From Oceanirhabdus sp. W0125-5 (GTDB taxonomy: Bacteria > Bacillota > Clostridia > Clostridiales > Clostridiaceae): DNA of 64,000 nucleotides. The stretch lies in contig NZ_CP115913.1 of the NCBI RefSeq assembly GCF_027938815.1, positions 5,676,001 through 5,740,000 on the forward strand, written 5' to 3'. Below, piece after piece: positions 8,891-18,832 of the stretch; the first letter of the stretch is position 1, and the number at the start of each line of letters is the position of its first letter. A program made the position numbers and the translations under genes. The notes under the pieces were generated by a model. That model was not told the DNA's origin. It worked only from the letters and a program-made list of their open reading frames with translations, and made no database searches.

Positions 8891-10095
8891 TATTTGACCT
8901 CCTGTGAACATTCAAGTTTCTCTATCCCTTGAATAGAAGGTAAATTCAAATCATTGGACACATCAACAATTTTTAAATTAACACCTCTTCTTGATAATTT
9001 GTTTAATATAAAAATACACTCATCATCTAAATAAGGAGTAACAACAACATATATTGCATTAGTATTAAAATATTTTATCTTCCTCATTAATAGTTTGTTA
9101 AATTTACCTAATGGGACATAATCCATTCTAGCTCCTAATTCTAAAATCTTCTCCATTGAATTTAGTGAGGAAGGTACCTCTTCAATATATCCTGCTGCTA
9201 GAGATTTGGTACTTGCATTGGTCCACATTCCAACCGCTACCCCTTCTTTTAAGCATTTATCTGCTAATGAGATTGATACACTAATAGTTCGTTCAACTAC
9301 CTCTTCTGAAATATTCATAAAAACCTCTTTATGACTCTGAATATTTGCAATAATTATAATCTCTTTATCAGAAGTATAATCATACTCTTTAGACATAAGT
9401 TTATTCATCTTTAAACTTGATTTCCAATGAATATCCTTCATTCTATCTCTACCACAATATTCTCTAATTGATTTTATATATAGGGGATCATGATGTATCC
9501 ACCTTCTAACAACATTATCTCCTATAATATTCATAGATTTAATGTTAAAACTACTTAAGTCTTTAATTGTAGGATATACTAAAATCTCATGTGGATCTTG
9601 TACTTTCTGTGATTTATCAATCAAACCAAAGAAATCTCCAATATTCTCCTCAATATCTTTAAATATATATGTTCCTCTCTTATCAATTCGAACTGTATTT
9701 TTTCTTTTAATTCTCTCATATCCATATATTGCACATTTGTGAACCATTCTAATAGAATCACAATCCTCCTGAACCTTTGTATTATCCTTGAATCCAAATT
9801 CTTTTGGTAAAGCTTCTTTTATTAATAAAAATATAATTGGAAACTTCTTTTTATTTTCTATAATTATTTCATATTCAATTTCTTCACCAGAAAATATCTT
9901 ATTAGTTTTTATATTTCTTCTCACTTCTAAGTCTTCAAATCCCTTGGATATTGTTAAATGTGCAATATTAAATACCATTATGATAAGTAAGAAAATGAAT
10001 GCTACTTTAAAAAATATTGCCCCTGCTCCTGTCAACATACATACTGGTATTATTAATATTAACCCAAATAGAAGTATCCTTGTAAGTTTGTCCAT
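8890..10095 (-). CDS. DUF58 domain protein, copy a
   Basis: Two N-terminal membrane helices (about residues 5-50) precede a soluble region. The hallmark DUF58 block runs through IREYCGRDRMKDIHWKSS and a von Willebrand factor A-like fold follows (EIIIIANIQSH, GVAVGMWTNA). The family partners MoxR AAA ATPases. It lies nine bases after moxR and overlaps the DUF4129 gene by one base (TAATG), so the three genes are one operon. A clear paralogue lies at 12695-13897. The family is secure; the biological role is inferred only as envelope-associated. Confidence 0.86.
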   Translation of the reverse strand: MDKLTRILLFGLILIIPVCMLTGAGAIFFKVAFIFLLIIMVFNIAHLTISKGFEDLEVRRNIKTNKIFSGEEIEYEIIIENKKKFPIIFLLIKEALPKEFGFKDNTKVQEDCDSIRMVHKCAIYGYERIKRKNTVRIDKRGTYIFKDIEENIGDFFGLIDKSQKVQDPHEILVYPTIKDLSSFNIKSMNIIGDNVVRRWIHHDPLYIKSIREYCGRDRMKDIHWKSSLKMNKLMSKEYDYTSDKEIIIIANIQSHKEVFMNISEEVVERTISVSISLADKCLKEGVAVGMWTNASTKSLAAGYIEEVPSSLNSMEKILELGARMDYVPLGKFNKLLMRKIKYFNTNAIYVVVTPYLDDECIFILNKLSRRGVNLKIVDVSNDLNLPSIQGIEKLECSQEVK

Positions 10096-10103
10096 ATTAT
10101 CAC

Positions 10104-11063
10104 CTACTTTTCTACTTCTTCTAAGGGAGCCTCAATGCTATCTAATATTTCTTGAATTATTTCCTCTGCTGCATTCATACCTATACCTATATCATTTTTT
10201 AGTATAATTCTATGACTTAAAACTCCAACAGCCATATCCTTTACATCTTCTGGTATCACATAATCTCTTCCATTTACAGCTGCATGTGCTTGTGATGCTT
10301 TCATTAAAGCAAGTGCTGCTCTTGGACTACATCCTAATTCTATTTGTAAGTTTTCTCTAGTTTCATTAATTATGTTAACAATATATTGAATAATGTGTTC
10401 ATTTAAATGAACTTTTGTATAGTTTTCTTGAACATATTTTATATCCTCTAATGAAACAACAGCTTCTAATTCTTCAAGAGGATCATTTTCCATAAATCTC
10501 TTTAATAAATTTTTCTCTTCCTCTTTAGTAGGATATCCCATAGAAAGTCTAATGAAAAATCTATCTAACTGAGCCTCAGGTAATGGGAATGTTCCAAATT
10601 GCTCTACTGGGTTTTGAGTAGCAATAACAAAAAACGGCTTGTCTAATTTGATAGTGTTACCTTCTACTGTTATTTGATGTTCTTCCATACACTCTAGTAA
10701 TGCTGATTGAGTTCTTGGTGTTGCTCTGTTAATCTCATCCGCTAATACTATTTGACTTAATAGAGGACCTTTTCTAAATTTAAACTCTTGTTCCTTCTGA
10801 TTGTAGTAATATATCCCTGTTAAATCTGCAGGTAATATATCCGGGGTAAATTGAATTCTATTAAAGCTACAACTAAGTGTTTTAGCTAAACTTCTTGCTA
10901 ATTTAGTTTTCCCTAAACCAGGTACATCTTCTAATAAAACATGCCCTGAACATATAAATGCTACAATAATTTTATCTATTTTATCTTCTTTCCCCACAAT
11001 AACCTTACTAATATTAGTATTTACCTTCTCTCTAAATTCTTGAAATCTCCTTATCTCCATCAT
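10104..11063 (-). CDS. MoxR-family AAA+ ATPase
   Basis: The 319-residue AAA+ protein has Walker A in LLEDVPGLGKTKLARS, Walker B in IVLADEINRATPRTQSALLE, the MEEHQITVEG loop, sensor 1 in VIATQNP and the C-terminal lid with SPRAALAL. These are signature features of MoxR chaperone-like ATPases, which remodel VWA-domain partners. AGGGGG lies just upstream; either of two adjacent ATGs (11063 or 11060) may be used. It starts the moxR-DUF58-DUF4129 operon. Only one moxR serves two DUF58-DUF4129 pairs here. Confidence 0.93.
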   Translation of the reverse strand: MMEIRRFQEFREKVNTNISKVIVGKEDKIDKIIVAFICSGHVLLEDVPGLGKTKLARSLAKTLSCSFNRIQFTPDILPADLTGIYYYNQKEQEFKFRKGPLLSQIVLADEINRATPRTQSALLECMEEHQITVEGNTIKLDKPFFVIATQNPVEQFGTFPLPEAQLDRFFIRLSMGYPTKEEEKNLLKRFMENDPLEELEAVVSLEDIKYVQENYTKVHLNEHIIQYIVNIINETRENLQIELGCSPRAALALMKASQAHAAVNGRDYVIPEDVKDMAVGVLSHRIILKNDIGIGMNAAEEIIQEILDSIEAPLEEVEK

Positions 11064-11191
11064 ACTTCCCCCTTAATCAACTTAATATCATTCTAATAAT
11101 TCCATTATACTCTTTTTTATTTAATTTTACATATTTCTTACTGTAATGCAATGATAAAGCAGCATGATGAACATGCTTAAAACAAATGTAT

Positions 11192-11432
11192 AATTGATAA
11201 TGGATAATGTACAATGATGGATGCTTCTCACTTATATGAGAAGCTACATTTTATTCTTACTTAAAACAAAAGGGGTTTACTCATTTTATCCGATATAAAA
11301 TATTGTATTTTAAATACAATGTTTCATTCAGAATGAAACAAGTAAAAACATATTATCCAAGGAACAATAAGATTAAAATTTCTCGAAGAGAAATGTCAAT
11401 CATTCTCCATTCTACATTATCCATTATCCATT
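11192..11432. repeat. dispersed structured repeat, copy B
   Basis: Same element as copy A, with the aattgataatgg left end, a gcttctca/tgagaagc-type hairpin, the three-armed core and the atttctcgaagagaaat hairpin. The outer stem of the core is imperfect here (caagtaaa instead of gagtaaa). It sits just after the DUF4129-b stop codon, as copy A does for DUF4129-a, suggesting that gene pair and repeat were duplicated as one block. Confidence 0.88.
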
Positions 11433-11435
11433 AAA

Positions 11436-12695
11436 TTAAAGTTCACCTTTAATCTCTTTATATCCATTGACTATCATTTCTAGATCATCTTTCTCCAGTG
11501 TATGATTTGAAAATTTAGCCTCATTATACACATTTGTAATATCATCAATTGCATCATCTTTATCTTTTATTTGATTCTTTGTTGCATTATTTAACTCCCC
11601 AGCTGTCATACCCTGTTTATATAATTCACTTCTATATGCCTTGTTTTGAAAATTTCCGAATACATAATATATCTGTTCTCTGATAGTACCTTTACCATTT
11701 ATAAAATTCTTTATTGATTTTATAAATTTATTCTCTTTTTTATGTTTTACAATTTTAATTTTTTCACGTATTTCATCTTCCCTCTTAGAAGTTGCACCAA
11801 CTATATGCTTTTTAATAAGCTTATAAATTATAATTAGTATTATAACTAATATTATTTTTTCAATTACATACATAGCATTTTTAACTGTTTCTTCATTTAA
11901 ATTTGAAACATATTCATAGTCAACTACTTCCTTAAACTCTGAAAGTTTCACTTCTCCGTTGGACTCACCCTGTCTTTCACCTGATAACTTCAGTAGTTTA
12001 AAAAAATACTCCCAAACTCCCTTAGTTAACATAAAAAAAGCATAAGTTATTTTCTCCAAAGCATATGAAAAAGTTTGATAACTTATTGAAAATACTTTCA
12101 TAATAAGTTTTTCAACTTTTTCTGATAGTATTATAAAAAAGAAAATTACAACTCCAATATTCATAATACGCATCTTTTTATCATTTAAATTATATGAATA
12201 ACATCTTGTACCTCTTAATAAAATTACATTTGATATAATTAACATTAAGATATATTTTATTAAATCTTCAAATAAAATATTTCTTACGAAAACAATAGAA
12301 ATAACTCCAGTAAATAATCCTGCAATGATTGCTATTTGACCAAATTTTCTAACTGAACTATATCCCATAATAGTATCTTTAGTCCTATATATTATTATTA
12401 AAACCAGTACCCCATATATCATATTGAATATAGTTATATCTAATTGATATTTACTATAAAATATCAATAAAATACTTATGCTTGGCATAATCAATGCAAT
12501 AAAATTATATTTGCTCTTTTCCTTAATTATTTCATAAATCACCATCAATAAAATACTAGCTATAAATACTATTATGAATAATGAATGATTTACTTTGAAC
12601 ATAAAAAGTATATTCACTACGTCACACCATATAATAAACATCAGTAGATTCCAAAATAAAGTTTGAAACCCTTTAATTTCTCTATCTAAATTCAT
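11436..12695 (-). CDS. DUF4129-type membrane protein, copy b
   Basis: This is the paralogue of the protein at 7619-8890, with the same multi-helix N-terminus (LLMFIIWCDVVNILFMFKVNH is nearly the same block) and the same C-terminal DUF4129 blocks REQIYYVFGNFQNKAY and GMTAGELNN. The central region before the last helix (about residues 235-275) differs most. The start at 12695 is in the TAATG overlap with the preceding DUF58 gene, with GGAGGTGG upstream. It forms a two-gene unit with DUF58-b without its own moxR. Confidence 0.82.
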   Translation of the reverse strand: MNLDREIKGFQTLFWNLLMFIIWCDVVNILFMFKVNHSLFIIVFIASILLMVIYEIIKEKSKYNFIALIMPSISILLIFYSKYQLDITIFNMIYGVLVLIIIYRTKDTIMGYSSVRKFGQIAIIAGLFTGVISIVFVRNILFEDLIKYILMLIISNVILLRGTRCYSYNLNDKKMRIMNIGVVIFFFIILSEKVEKLIMKVFSISYQTFSYALEKITYAFFMLTKGVWEYFFKLLKLSGERQGESNGEVKLSEFKEVVDYEYVSNLNEETVKNAMYVIEKIILVIILIIIYKLIKKHIVGATSKREDEIREKIKIVKHKKENKFIKSIKNFINGKGTIREQIYYVFGNFQNKAYRSELYKQGMTAGELNNATKNQIKDKDDAIDDITNVYNEAKFSNHTLEKDDLEMIVNGYKEIKGEL

Positions 12696-13897
12696 TATTC
12701 CACCTCCCCAGTACATTCAAGCTTCTCTATTCCTTGAACAGAAGGCAAATTCAAATCATCAGAAACGTCAATAATCTTAAATATGATACCTCTTCTTGAT
12801 AATTTTTTTAATATAGAGATACTCTCTTCATCTAAAAAAGGAGTTACAACAACATATATTGAATTTGTATTAAATTGATTTCTCTTTCTCATTAATAGTT
12901 TGCTAAAATTCCCTACAGGAATATTCTCCATTCTAGCTCCTAATTCCAGAATCTTTTCCATTGAATTTAGTGATGGAGAAACCTCTTGAATAGTTCCGTC
13001 TACAAGAGATTTTATATTTGCATTGGTCCACATACCAACAGCTACCCCTTCTTTTAAACATTTATCTGCTAATGACACTGATAAACTGATAGTTCTTTCA
13101 AAAATTTCTTTTGAAATCTTCATATAAAATTGCTCATGGCTCTGTATATTTGCAATTATCATCACCTCTTTATCTGAGGTGTAATCGTACTCCTTAGCCA
13201 TGAGTTTATTCATCTTCAAACTTGATTTCCAATGAATATCCTTCATTCTGTCTCTGCCACTGTATTCTCTAATTGATTTTATATAAAGAGGATCATTATG
13301 TATCCATCTTTTAACAATATTATCCCCTAAAACATTCATAGATTTAATTCTAAAGCTGTTTAGCTCTTTTATTCTAGGATACACTAGAATTTCCTGAGCA
13401 TCTTGTATATTCTGTGATTTGTTAAATAACCCAAAAAAATCTCCAATCACAACCTCCATATCTTCATATATATATGTTCCTCTTTGATCAATTCTAATAT
13501 TTTTTTTTCTTTTTATTCTCTCATATCCATATATTGCATAATTATGAATCACTCTAACACAGCCAAATGTTTCTTTAAATCTTTCATGATTTATAATTTT
13601 CAATTCTTTCGGCAAAAGTTCTTGAATTAATAAAAAAATAATTGGAAATTTCTTTTTATTTTCAATTATCATTTCATATTCAATTTCTTCTCCACAAAAT
13701 ATCTTATTATTTTTTATGCGTCTTCTTACTTCTAAATCTTCAAACCCTTTTAATATTGTCAAATGTCCTATTTTAAATACAATAATACTCATTATAAAAA
13801 GAAATAACATTTTAATAATTATAGCTCCAGATGAAAACACAAAAAAAGGAAAAATAAATATTAATCCCATTATAATAAGAGTTATAATTGCCTTCAT
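12695..13897 (-). CDS. DUF58 domain protein, copy b
   Basis: The 400-residue paralogue of the protein at 8890-10095 has two N-terminal membrane helices and then the DUF58 block IREYSGRDRMKDIHWKSS and a VWA-like fold. GAGGTAGGTGAT precedes the ATG. It probably depends on the single MoxR ATPase encoded downstream. The upstream region is AT-rich and contains no ATPase gene, so the duplicated pair lost or never had moxR. Confidence 0.85.
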   Translation of the reverse strand: MKAIITLIIMGLIFIFPFFVFSSGAIIIKMLFLFIMSIIVFKIGHLTILKGFEDLEVRRRIKNNKIFCGEEIEYEMIIENKKKFPIIFLLIQELLPKELKIINHERFKETFGCVRVIHNYAIYGYERIKRKKNIRIDQRGTYIYEDMEVVIGDFFGLFNKSQNIQDAQEILVYPRIKELNSFRIKSMNVLGDNIVKRWIHNDPLYIKSIREYSGRDRMKDIHWKSSLKMNKLMAKEYDYTSDKEVMIIANIQSHEQFYMKISKEIFERTISLSVSLADKCLKEGVAVGMWTNANIKSLVDGTIQEVSPSLNSMEKILELGARMENIPVGNFSKLLMRKRNQFNTNSIYVVVTPFLDEESISILKKLSRRGIIFKIIDVSDDLNLPSVQGIEKLECTGEVE

Positions 13898-14011
13898 ATT
13901 ATCACCTACCTCCCCTTTTAAATTCAGAAAATTTAAAATATTTACTTATTATATAATTATATTCTTTTTTGTTTTTATTTACAAATTTCATTCTTGTAAT
14001 GAAATAAAAAA

Positions 14012-14043
14012 AACTGCAAGTAGATAAACCTACTTACAGCTTT
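14012..14043 (-). terminator. Rho-independent terminator after the GNAT gene
   Basis: The stem aagtag/ctactt, extended by gc pairs, is followed by seven T on the minus strand. It ends the transcript of the double GNAT gene and separates it from DUF58-b. Confidence 0.75.
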
Positions 14044-14069
14044 TATTCCTAAATCACTGATTATCTAAA

Positions 14070-14126
14070 AGACAATAATTTTAAAATTTCTCGAAGAGAA
14101 ATATCAATCATTATACATTCTCAATT
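14070..14126. repeat. dispersed structured repeat, partial copy F
   Basis: Only the right end of the repeat family remains: the gacaataa motif, the hairpin atttctcgaagagaaat and the attctcaatt terminus. The last bases supply the TGA stop codon of the GNAT gene, whose final residues are therefore encoded by the repeat end. Confidence 0.75.
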
Positions 14127-15110
14127 AATCATTTGTTTGACTACTCTATCATCGAAATACCTTATTAATGAGTAACATACAGGTTCAAAATGCTTAAGCC
14201 AAAATCTACGAGCGCTCATATTCATAGACTCAAAATCAACTGACATTCTTTCATACCCATTATCAATAGTCCATTCATTTGCCTTATTAAGCAAAAGTTT
14301 TCCTATACCTAATCCTCTAACTTTATCAGTAATATGTGCTATCTCCACGCTTACAGTACCATTATCACGAACAATAGTACATGCATTATCTCCATTAATA
14401 ACAGTTTTCATGATACCTACTATTTCTCCATCATATTCTGCAACCCAGAGAGTGATTTCATCATCATTAATCCATTCCTCAATGCTCCCTGATGTTTCAC
14501 CACCATTAATATTTAAACAGATTGGAGCTTTAAACATGTATTCTTTGAACTCTTTAATTAAATACTCAATATGCTTTATATCCTCATATTCAGCTTGCCT
14601 AATTTCTGCATTTACTAAACAGTTTTCAATAGACGTAGGCTTTCTAACAGCATCTATAACTAACATTCCATATCCATTCATAAATAATCCATCTATAACT
14701 TCTTTATCATGTCCAAGACATGTTATGCAGTTTGAAACACATCCTTCTTCCTGCCATTTTAAAGAAATTCTTTCATACATCATTTGATAGATTTCCTGTC
14801 TATTTTCTTTAATAGCTGCATGTCCCCACTCCGGTATAAACGTCCCCTTATTAGAGCACTTATATTCAGAAAACTCACCACATGCCAAGAATCCCACAAC
14901 AGATTTATCTATAATAGCTACAACACCATAACCCTTTTCAATTATATAATTTATTAATCTAGTTACATTTTCTATTTCCCTATATTTTAAAGGTGCTATA
15001 GAATGCTTTATAAGGAATTCCTTATAGTTCTCAATAAATAAATCCACAGCCTCTTCTAAATATGCTTTTTCTAATACTTCTATCCTAATATCTTTAACAT
15101 TTAATTTCAT
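14121..15110 (-). CDS. double GNAT-domain acetyltransferase
   Basis: At 329 residues the protein is about twice the size of a single GNAT enzyme and shows two acetyltransferase-like halves. The N-terminal half (1-155) is degenerate in its acetyl-CoA loop. The C-terminal half (165-310) has the pyrophosphate-binding loop VRGLGIGKLLL followed by ANEWTIDNGYERMSVDF and NMSARRFWLKHFEPV, which is the classical motif A/B layout. GGAGG lies ten bases before the ATG. The substrate is unknown. The 3' end runs into a partial dispersed repeat that provides the stop codon. Confidence 0.85.
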   Translation of the reverse strand: MKLNVKDIRIEVLEKAYLEEAVDLFIENYKEFLIKHSIAPLKYREIENVTRLINYIIEKGYGVVAIIDKSVVGFLACGEFSEYKCSNKGTFIPEWGHAAIKENRQEIYQMMYERISLKWQEEGCVSNCITCLGHDKEVIDGLFMNGYGMLVIDAVRKPTSIENCLVNAEIRQAEYEDIKHIEYLIKEFKEYMFKAPICLNINGGETSGSIEEWINDDEITLWVAEYDGEIVGIMKTVINGDNACTIVRDNGTVSVEIAHITDKVRGLGIGKLLLNKANEWTIDNGYERMSVDFESMNMSARRFWLKHFEPVCYSLIRYFDDRVVKQMIN

Positions 15111-15279
15111 TATTAAGTAACCTCCATATTATCTATTTTTAATAACTATAGTGATTACTTAATTCTTAAATGCTGTTTTCTTAATAAATGTTGTTACTTT
15201 TAAAGTTTTTTTAATTACAACAACACTCCTTTCTCTTCTTTGACTTTATTATTAAATTATACCATATATTTTCAATATT

Positions 15280-15975
15280 CTATACAATAACGTCTTTATT
15301 TTCAATATTTCTTAATGCCATATACGCCACGAATAATCCAACCAACATCATTGCTATAGGTATTATAATAATTGATGATATTGTAAAACCACCATTGTTA
15401 GAATATAAGAAGCCTGATAATAATACTGCTGATAGAATTGTTGCTACGGTTGATTTTTTTCTCATACCAAAGTATAGAGGTATCATAGATATAGCAGAAT
15501 TAGTCAAAGCTGAAACTGTAAGAGTTCCTAATTGTGCAATTTGCATTTTATATGTTAATTGTCCTAAAGTTGAATTAGTGATTAATTGGACTATATAAAA
15601 ACTAATAAACAAAAGTATTGTAGAAATTATTATGCTTATGAATGTAAAAATACCTATAATAATTAATTTTGAAATCAATAATTTTTTTCTATTTACTGGG
15701 TAAGTAAATAATAAGGTTATTGTTTTATTTTTATACTCAGATATTATAAGTTCAGATATTAGAACACTCGCATAAATCATAAAAGTAACATTTGTGAAGG
15801 TAGTAATAACACTAAATAACTCATTGTAATCTTTAAAAACTATTTTTCCTTCAACATTATCAATGAAAAATATTAAACACAATAATACAAATATACTTAA
15901 ATTACAGATTGTACCTATCTTTATTTTATTTTTAATATTAAATCTTTTAAGTTCTAATTTTAATAAATTAAACAT
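15280..15975 (-). CDS. ABC-2-type permease (bacitracin/lantibiotic exporter type)
   Basis: The 231-residue integral membrane protein has six helices and no nucleotide-binding domain, as in BcrB or lantibiotic-immunity permeases. The N-terminus MFNLLKLELKRFNIKNK is nearly the same as that of the second permease at 17157-17855, so the two are paralogues. It starts eight bases inside the end of the ATPase gene and is translationally coupled to it. It presumably forms a transporter with that ATPase, protecting against an envelope-active peptide. Confidence 0.82.
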   Translation of the reverse strand: MFNLLKLELKRFNIKNKIKIGTICNLSIFVLLCLIFFIDNVEGKIVFKDYNELFSVITTFTNVTFMIYASVLISELIISEYKNKTITLLFTYPVNRKKLLISKLIIIGIFTFISIIISTILLFISFYIVQLITNSTLGQLTYKMQIAQLGTLTVSALTNSAISMIPLYFGMRKKSTVATILSAVLLSGFLYSNNGGFTISSIIIIPIAMMLVGLFVAYMALRNIENKDVIV

Positions 15976-16891
15976 TCACTAATCCTCCCTTTGTTAACTT
16001 TAAGAAATATTCTTCTAATGAACTTTGTTTCCTTGTAATAGATTCTATTGATACTCCATTCATAATCAATGTTTCTGATATTTTAGTTGGTGTGATATTT
16101 GAAGCATATATTCTTATTAAATTATCATTCATTACTTTAAAGTTAGAAATATTAAGTTTATTATTCAAAATATATGATGCCTTTGATGTATCCTCAATTA
16201 CCATCTCAATAAATTCAAAATTATTTTTTCTGATATTCTCCATAGAAACCTCTTTTACTAGCTTTCCATCACTAATTACCCCTATTGTATCTGCAATTTG
16301 TTCTATCTCACTTAAAATATGGCTAGATATTAATATAGTAATACCATATTCGGTACTGAGCATCTTGAATAAATCTCTTAATTCTTTAATTCCCATTGGA
16401 TCTAGACCATTAATAGGCTCATCTAAAATTAATAACTCTGGTTTTGTAATTATAGCTCTCGCTATCCCTAGTCTTTGCTTCATACCAAGAGAGAATGCTT
16501 TAACTGGTTTTTGATTAATCCCTCTCAAATTTACCATTTTTAATACTTCATCAATAGATTTTTTATTATGATACCCCATATACTCACAATGCATCTCCAG
16601 ATTCTCTCTTCCTGTTAATTTTTCATAGAATATTGGGTTTTCAATTATTGTCCCCATTCTTTTTAGCGTTTCATAGGAAGTATTAGTTAAACTTTCATTA
16701 AAAATCTCTATCTCTCCTGCTGTTGGTTTTAGAAGATTAGTTATAAGTTTCATTACTGTTGTCTTCCCTGCTCCATTAGGTCCTAAAAAACCATATATTT
16801 CACCTTTTTTAATATTCATATTTACATTTGAAACTACTTCTTTCCCATCAAAAACTTTAGTTAGATTATGTGTTTTTAATATATATTCCAT
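15968..16891 (-). CDS. ABC transporter ATP-binding protein, BcrA-like
   Basis: The 307-residue ATPase has Walker A GFLGPNGAGKTT, the signature AFSLGMKQRLGIARA, Walker B LLILDEPINGLDPMG and the switch His in ISSHILSEIEQIAD. A C-terminal extension of about 85 residues is typical of the BcrA/lantibiotic-immunity group. GAAAGGAG precedes the ATG. It is flanked by two permease paralogues and lies downstream of a two-component system on the same strand, the common arrangement for antimicrobial-peptide sensing and efflux. Confidence 0.9.
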   Translation of the reverse strand: MEYILKTHNLTKVFDGKEVVSNVNMNIKKGEIYGFLGPNGAGKTTVMKLITNLLKPTAGEIEIFNESLTNTSYETLKRMGTIIENPIFYEKLTGRENLEMHCEYMGYHNKKSIDEVLKMVNLRGINQKPVKAFSLGMKQRLGIARAIITKPELLILDEPINGLDPMGIKELRDLFKMLSTEYGITILISSHILSEIEQIADTIGVISDGKLVKEVSMENIRKNNFEFIEMVIEDTSKASYILNNKLNISNFKVMNDNLIRIYASNITPTKISETLIMNGVSIESITRKQSSLEEYFLKLTKGGLVNV

Positions 16892-16913
16892 TTAAACTCT
16901 CCTTTCAACTATG

Positions 16914-17007
16914 GATATCATACTGTGAAATTTGATTTTTACTTGTTCCAAAATCTCAGGGTTCTATGAGTTCTGGACAAGTATAAATCAATTATTGAAC
17001 TGATATC
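16914..17007. repeat. long palindromic leader element
   Basis: The segment gatatca...tgatatc folds into one long imperfect stem with ttgatttttacttg paired to caagtataaatcaa and an inner hairpin around ccaaaatctcagg. It lies in the leader of the BcrA-like gene. The core resembles that of a larger palindrome at 54485-54618 (ccaaaatcgcag...ctgagttttgg, followed by the same gtataaat), so the two appear related. Confidence 0.7.
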
Positions 17008-17156
17008 TCTTACCTTATACATTTATTCTACATTATGGATTTATCTTTTTAATTAAGTAAATCTAACAAATTTCTAAAGTTACTATTATATTGCACCTAT
17101 CCTTGTGGAACCTAAAAAGCACTTGTTGGAATCTTAATTCCATCAAGTGCTTAATT

Positions 17157-17855
17157 CTATACAATAACATCTTTATTATCAATATTTTTAAGAGTTACAT
17201 ATACTACAAAAATACCTATGAACATCATTGTTATAGGTACTATAATAATTGATGATATTGAAAAACCATTATTGTTATTAGAATATAAGAATACTGATAT
17301 TAAAACTCCAGATATAATTGTTGCTACAATTGATTTTTTTCTCATACCAAAGTATATAGGTATCATAGCTATAAATGAATTTGTTACCGCTGCAACCATA
17401 ACACTTATTAAGTGTTTATAAATCATATTAGAAGTTACCTGTACAACCATCGTTTTAGTAAATATTTGGATTATATAAAAGCTACTGGATAAAAATATTG
17501 ATGAAATTATTATATTTAAAAATGTGAAAATAAAAATAATAATTAACTTTGATATTAAAATTTTCTTCCTACTGATTGGATAAGTAAATAATAAAGTTAT
17601 TGTTTTATCCTTATACTGAGATATTATAAGCTCTGCTATAAGAACACTTGCATAAATTATAAAAATAATGCATGGTACTGTAATACGAAGTTGATTCAAT
17701 ATAATATACGTTTCAATGTTTCTTCCCAATTCAGCTATACCTGAAAAGAATATAAGTGACACTACTCCTACTATACACAAATTACATATAACTGCTATCA
17801 TTATTTTATTTTTTATATTAAATCTTTTAAGCTCTAGGTTTATTAAATTAAACAT
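17157..17855 (-). CDS. ABC-2-type permease, paralogue of the 15280 gene
   Basis: This is a 232-residue, six-helix permease. The start at 17855 has GGAGG nine bases upstream and matches the paralogue start MFNLINLELKRF; the longer frame is not supported. Together with the permease at 15280-15975 and the ATPase between them it may make a two-permease exporter of the lantibiotic-immunity type. It lies 40 bases after the histidine kinase. A 265-base gap with a palindrome separates it from the ATPase. Confidence 0.8.
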   Translation of the reverse strand: MFNLINLELKRFNIKNKIMIAVICNLCIVGVVSLIFFSGIAELGRNIETYIILNQLRITVPCIIFIIYASVLIAELIISQYKDKTITLLFTYPISRKKILISKLIIIFIFTFLNIIISSIFLSSSFYIIQIFTKTMVVQVTSNMIYKHLISVMVAAVTNSFIAMIPIYFGMRKKSIVATIISGVLISVFLYSNNNNGFSISSIIIVPITMMFIGIFVVYVTLKNIDNKDVIV

Positions 17856-17895
17856 TAACCAAACCTCCATTTGTTAACTTTATATAGTGTCTTAA

Positions 17896-18831
17896 TTAAT
17901 AATTAATCCTTTTTAATTTCAAAGAAAAAGTTGTTTTCTCATAAGGAATACTGCTTAAACTTATTTCACCATTCATCTTTTCAACAAGCCTTTTAGTTAT
18001 GGTTAGCCCTAAACCACTTCCTTGAAATTCTTTATTTCTAGAATCTTCAAGAGTATAAAGTCTTTCAAAAATCCGATCTTTATGTAACTCATCAATACCT
18101 CTGCCTTTATCCCATATATCTATATATATCCACTCTTCATCCCCACTTAGATCTATTCCTAGTGATTTCCCTTCATATCCATATTTAATAACATTAGATA
18201 TTAAGTTATTTAGTATTCTTTCCATAGCCTCTTCATTGCTTAAAGCATATAAATTTTCTGCTGGGATGTTAATGTTAACATCAAATCCTTTATCTGAGAG
18301 AATATCATAAAATGATAAAATATTTTTTCTACAGATTTCACTAATATTAATTCTAGTAATAGAAATTTCCTTATCTCCTGACTCTATCTTTGATAATGTG
18401 AAAAATCGATTAATTAACGCCAACAATTCTGAAGCCTTATTTTGTACATTAGATAAAAATATCTCTTTTTCCTCACTACTTAAATTATCATTTATGCTTA
18501 ATGTTTCAATATATCCTAAGATAACTGTAAGAGGAGTTTTAAAATCATGTGAAATATTCGATAGCATCTTTCTCATTGATTCCTGTGTACTTTTATGGTC
18601 AGCAATTACTTTTTGATTATGCTCCAAAACATTGTTAATTTGAACTAATATCGAGGTCAAATAATCATCATCAGTAACAACCAATAATTTTTCTGAGGAA
18701 TTTTTTTGGATAATACTTTCAAGCTTCTTTTCAATATATGATAAATTATTATTTCGTTCTTTTATAGAAAAATACTGAAAACAAATTACCGCAATTAATA
18801 TAACAATAATTAACCCTAGAATAATAATCAT
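17896..18831 (-). CDS. sensor histidine kinase with one membrane helix
   Basis: At 311 residues this is a short kinase: one N-terminal membrane helix (3-22), a linker, then HisKA with MLSNISHDFKTPLTVILGY and HATPase motifs NLISNVIKYG, DKGRGI and GSGLGLTITKRLVEK. Short kinases of this shape are typical of clostridial antimicrobial-peptide resistance loci, where the transporter may sense the ligand. It begins one base after the response regulator stop codon. Confidence 0.9.
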   Translation of the reverse strand: MIIILGLIIVILIAVICFQYFSIKERNNNLSYIEKKLESIIQKNSSEKLLVVTDDDYLTSILVQINNVLEHNQKVIADHKSTQESMRKMLSNISHDFKTPLTVILGYIETLSINDNLSSEEKEIFLSNVQNKASELLALINRFFTLSKIESGDKEISITRINISEICRKNILSFYDILSDKGFDVNINIPAENLYALSNEEAMERILNNLISNVIKYGYEGKSLGIDLSGDEEWIYIDIWDKGRGIDELHKDRIFERLYTLEDSRNKEFQGSGLGLTITKRLVEKMNGEISLSSIPYEKTTFSLKLKRINY

Positions 18832-18832
18832 C

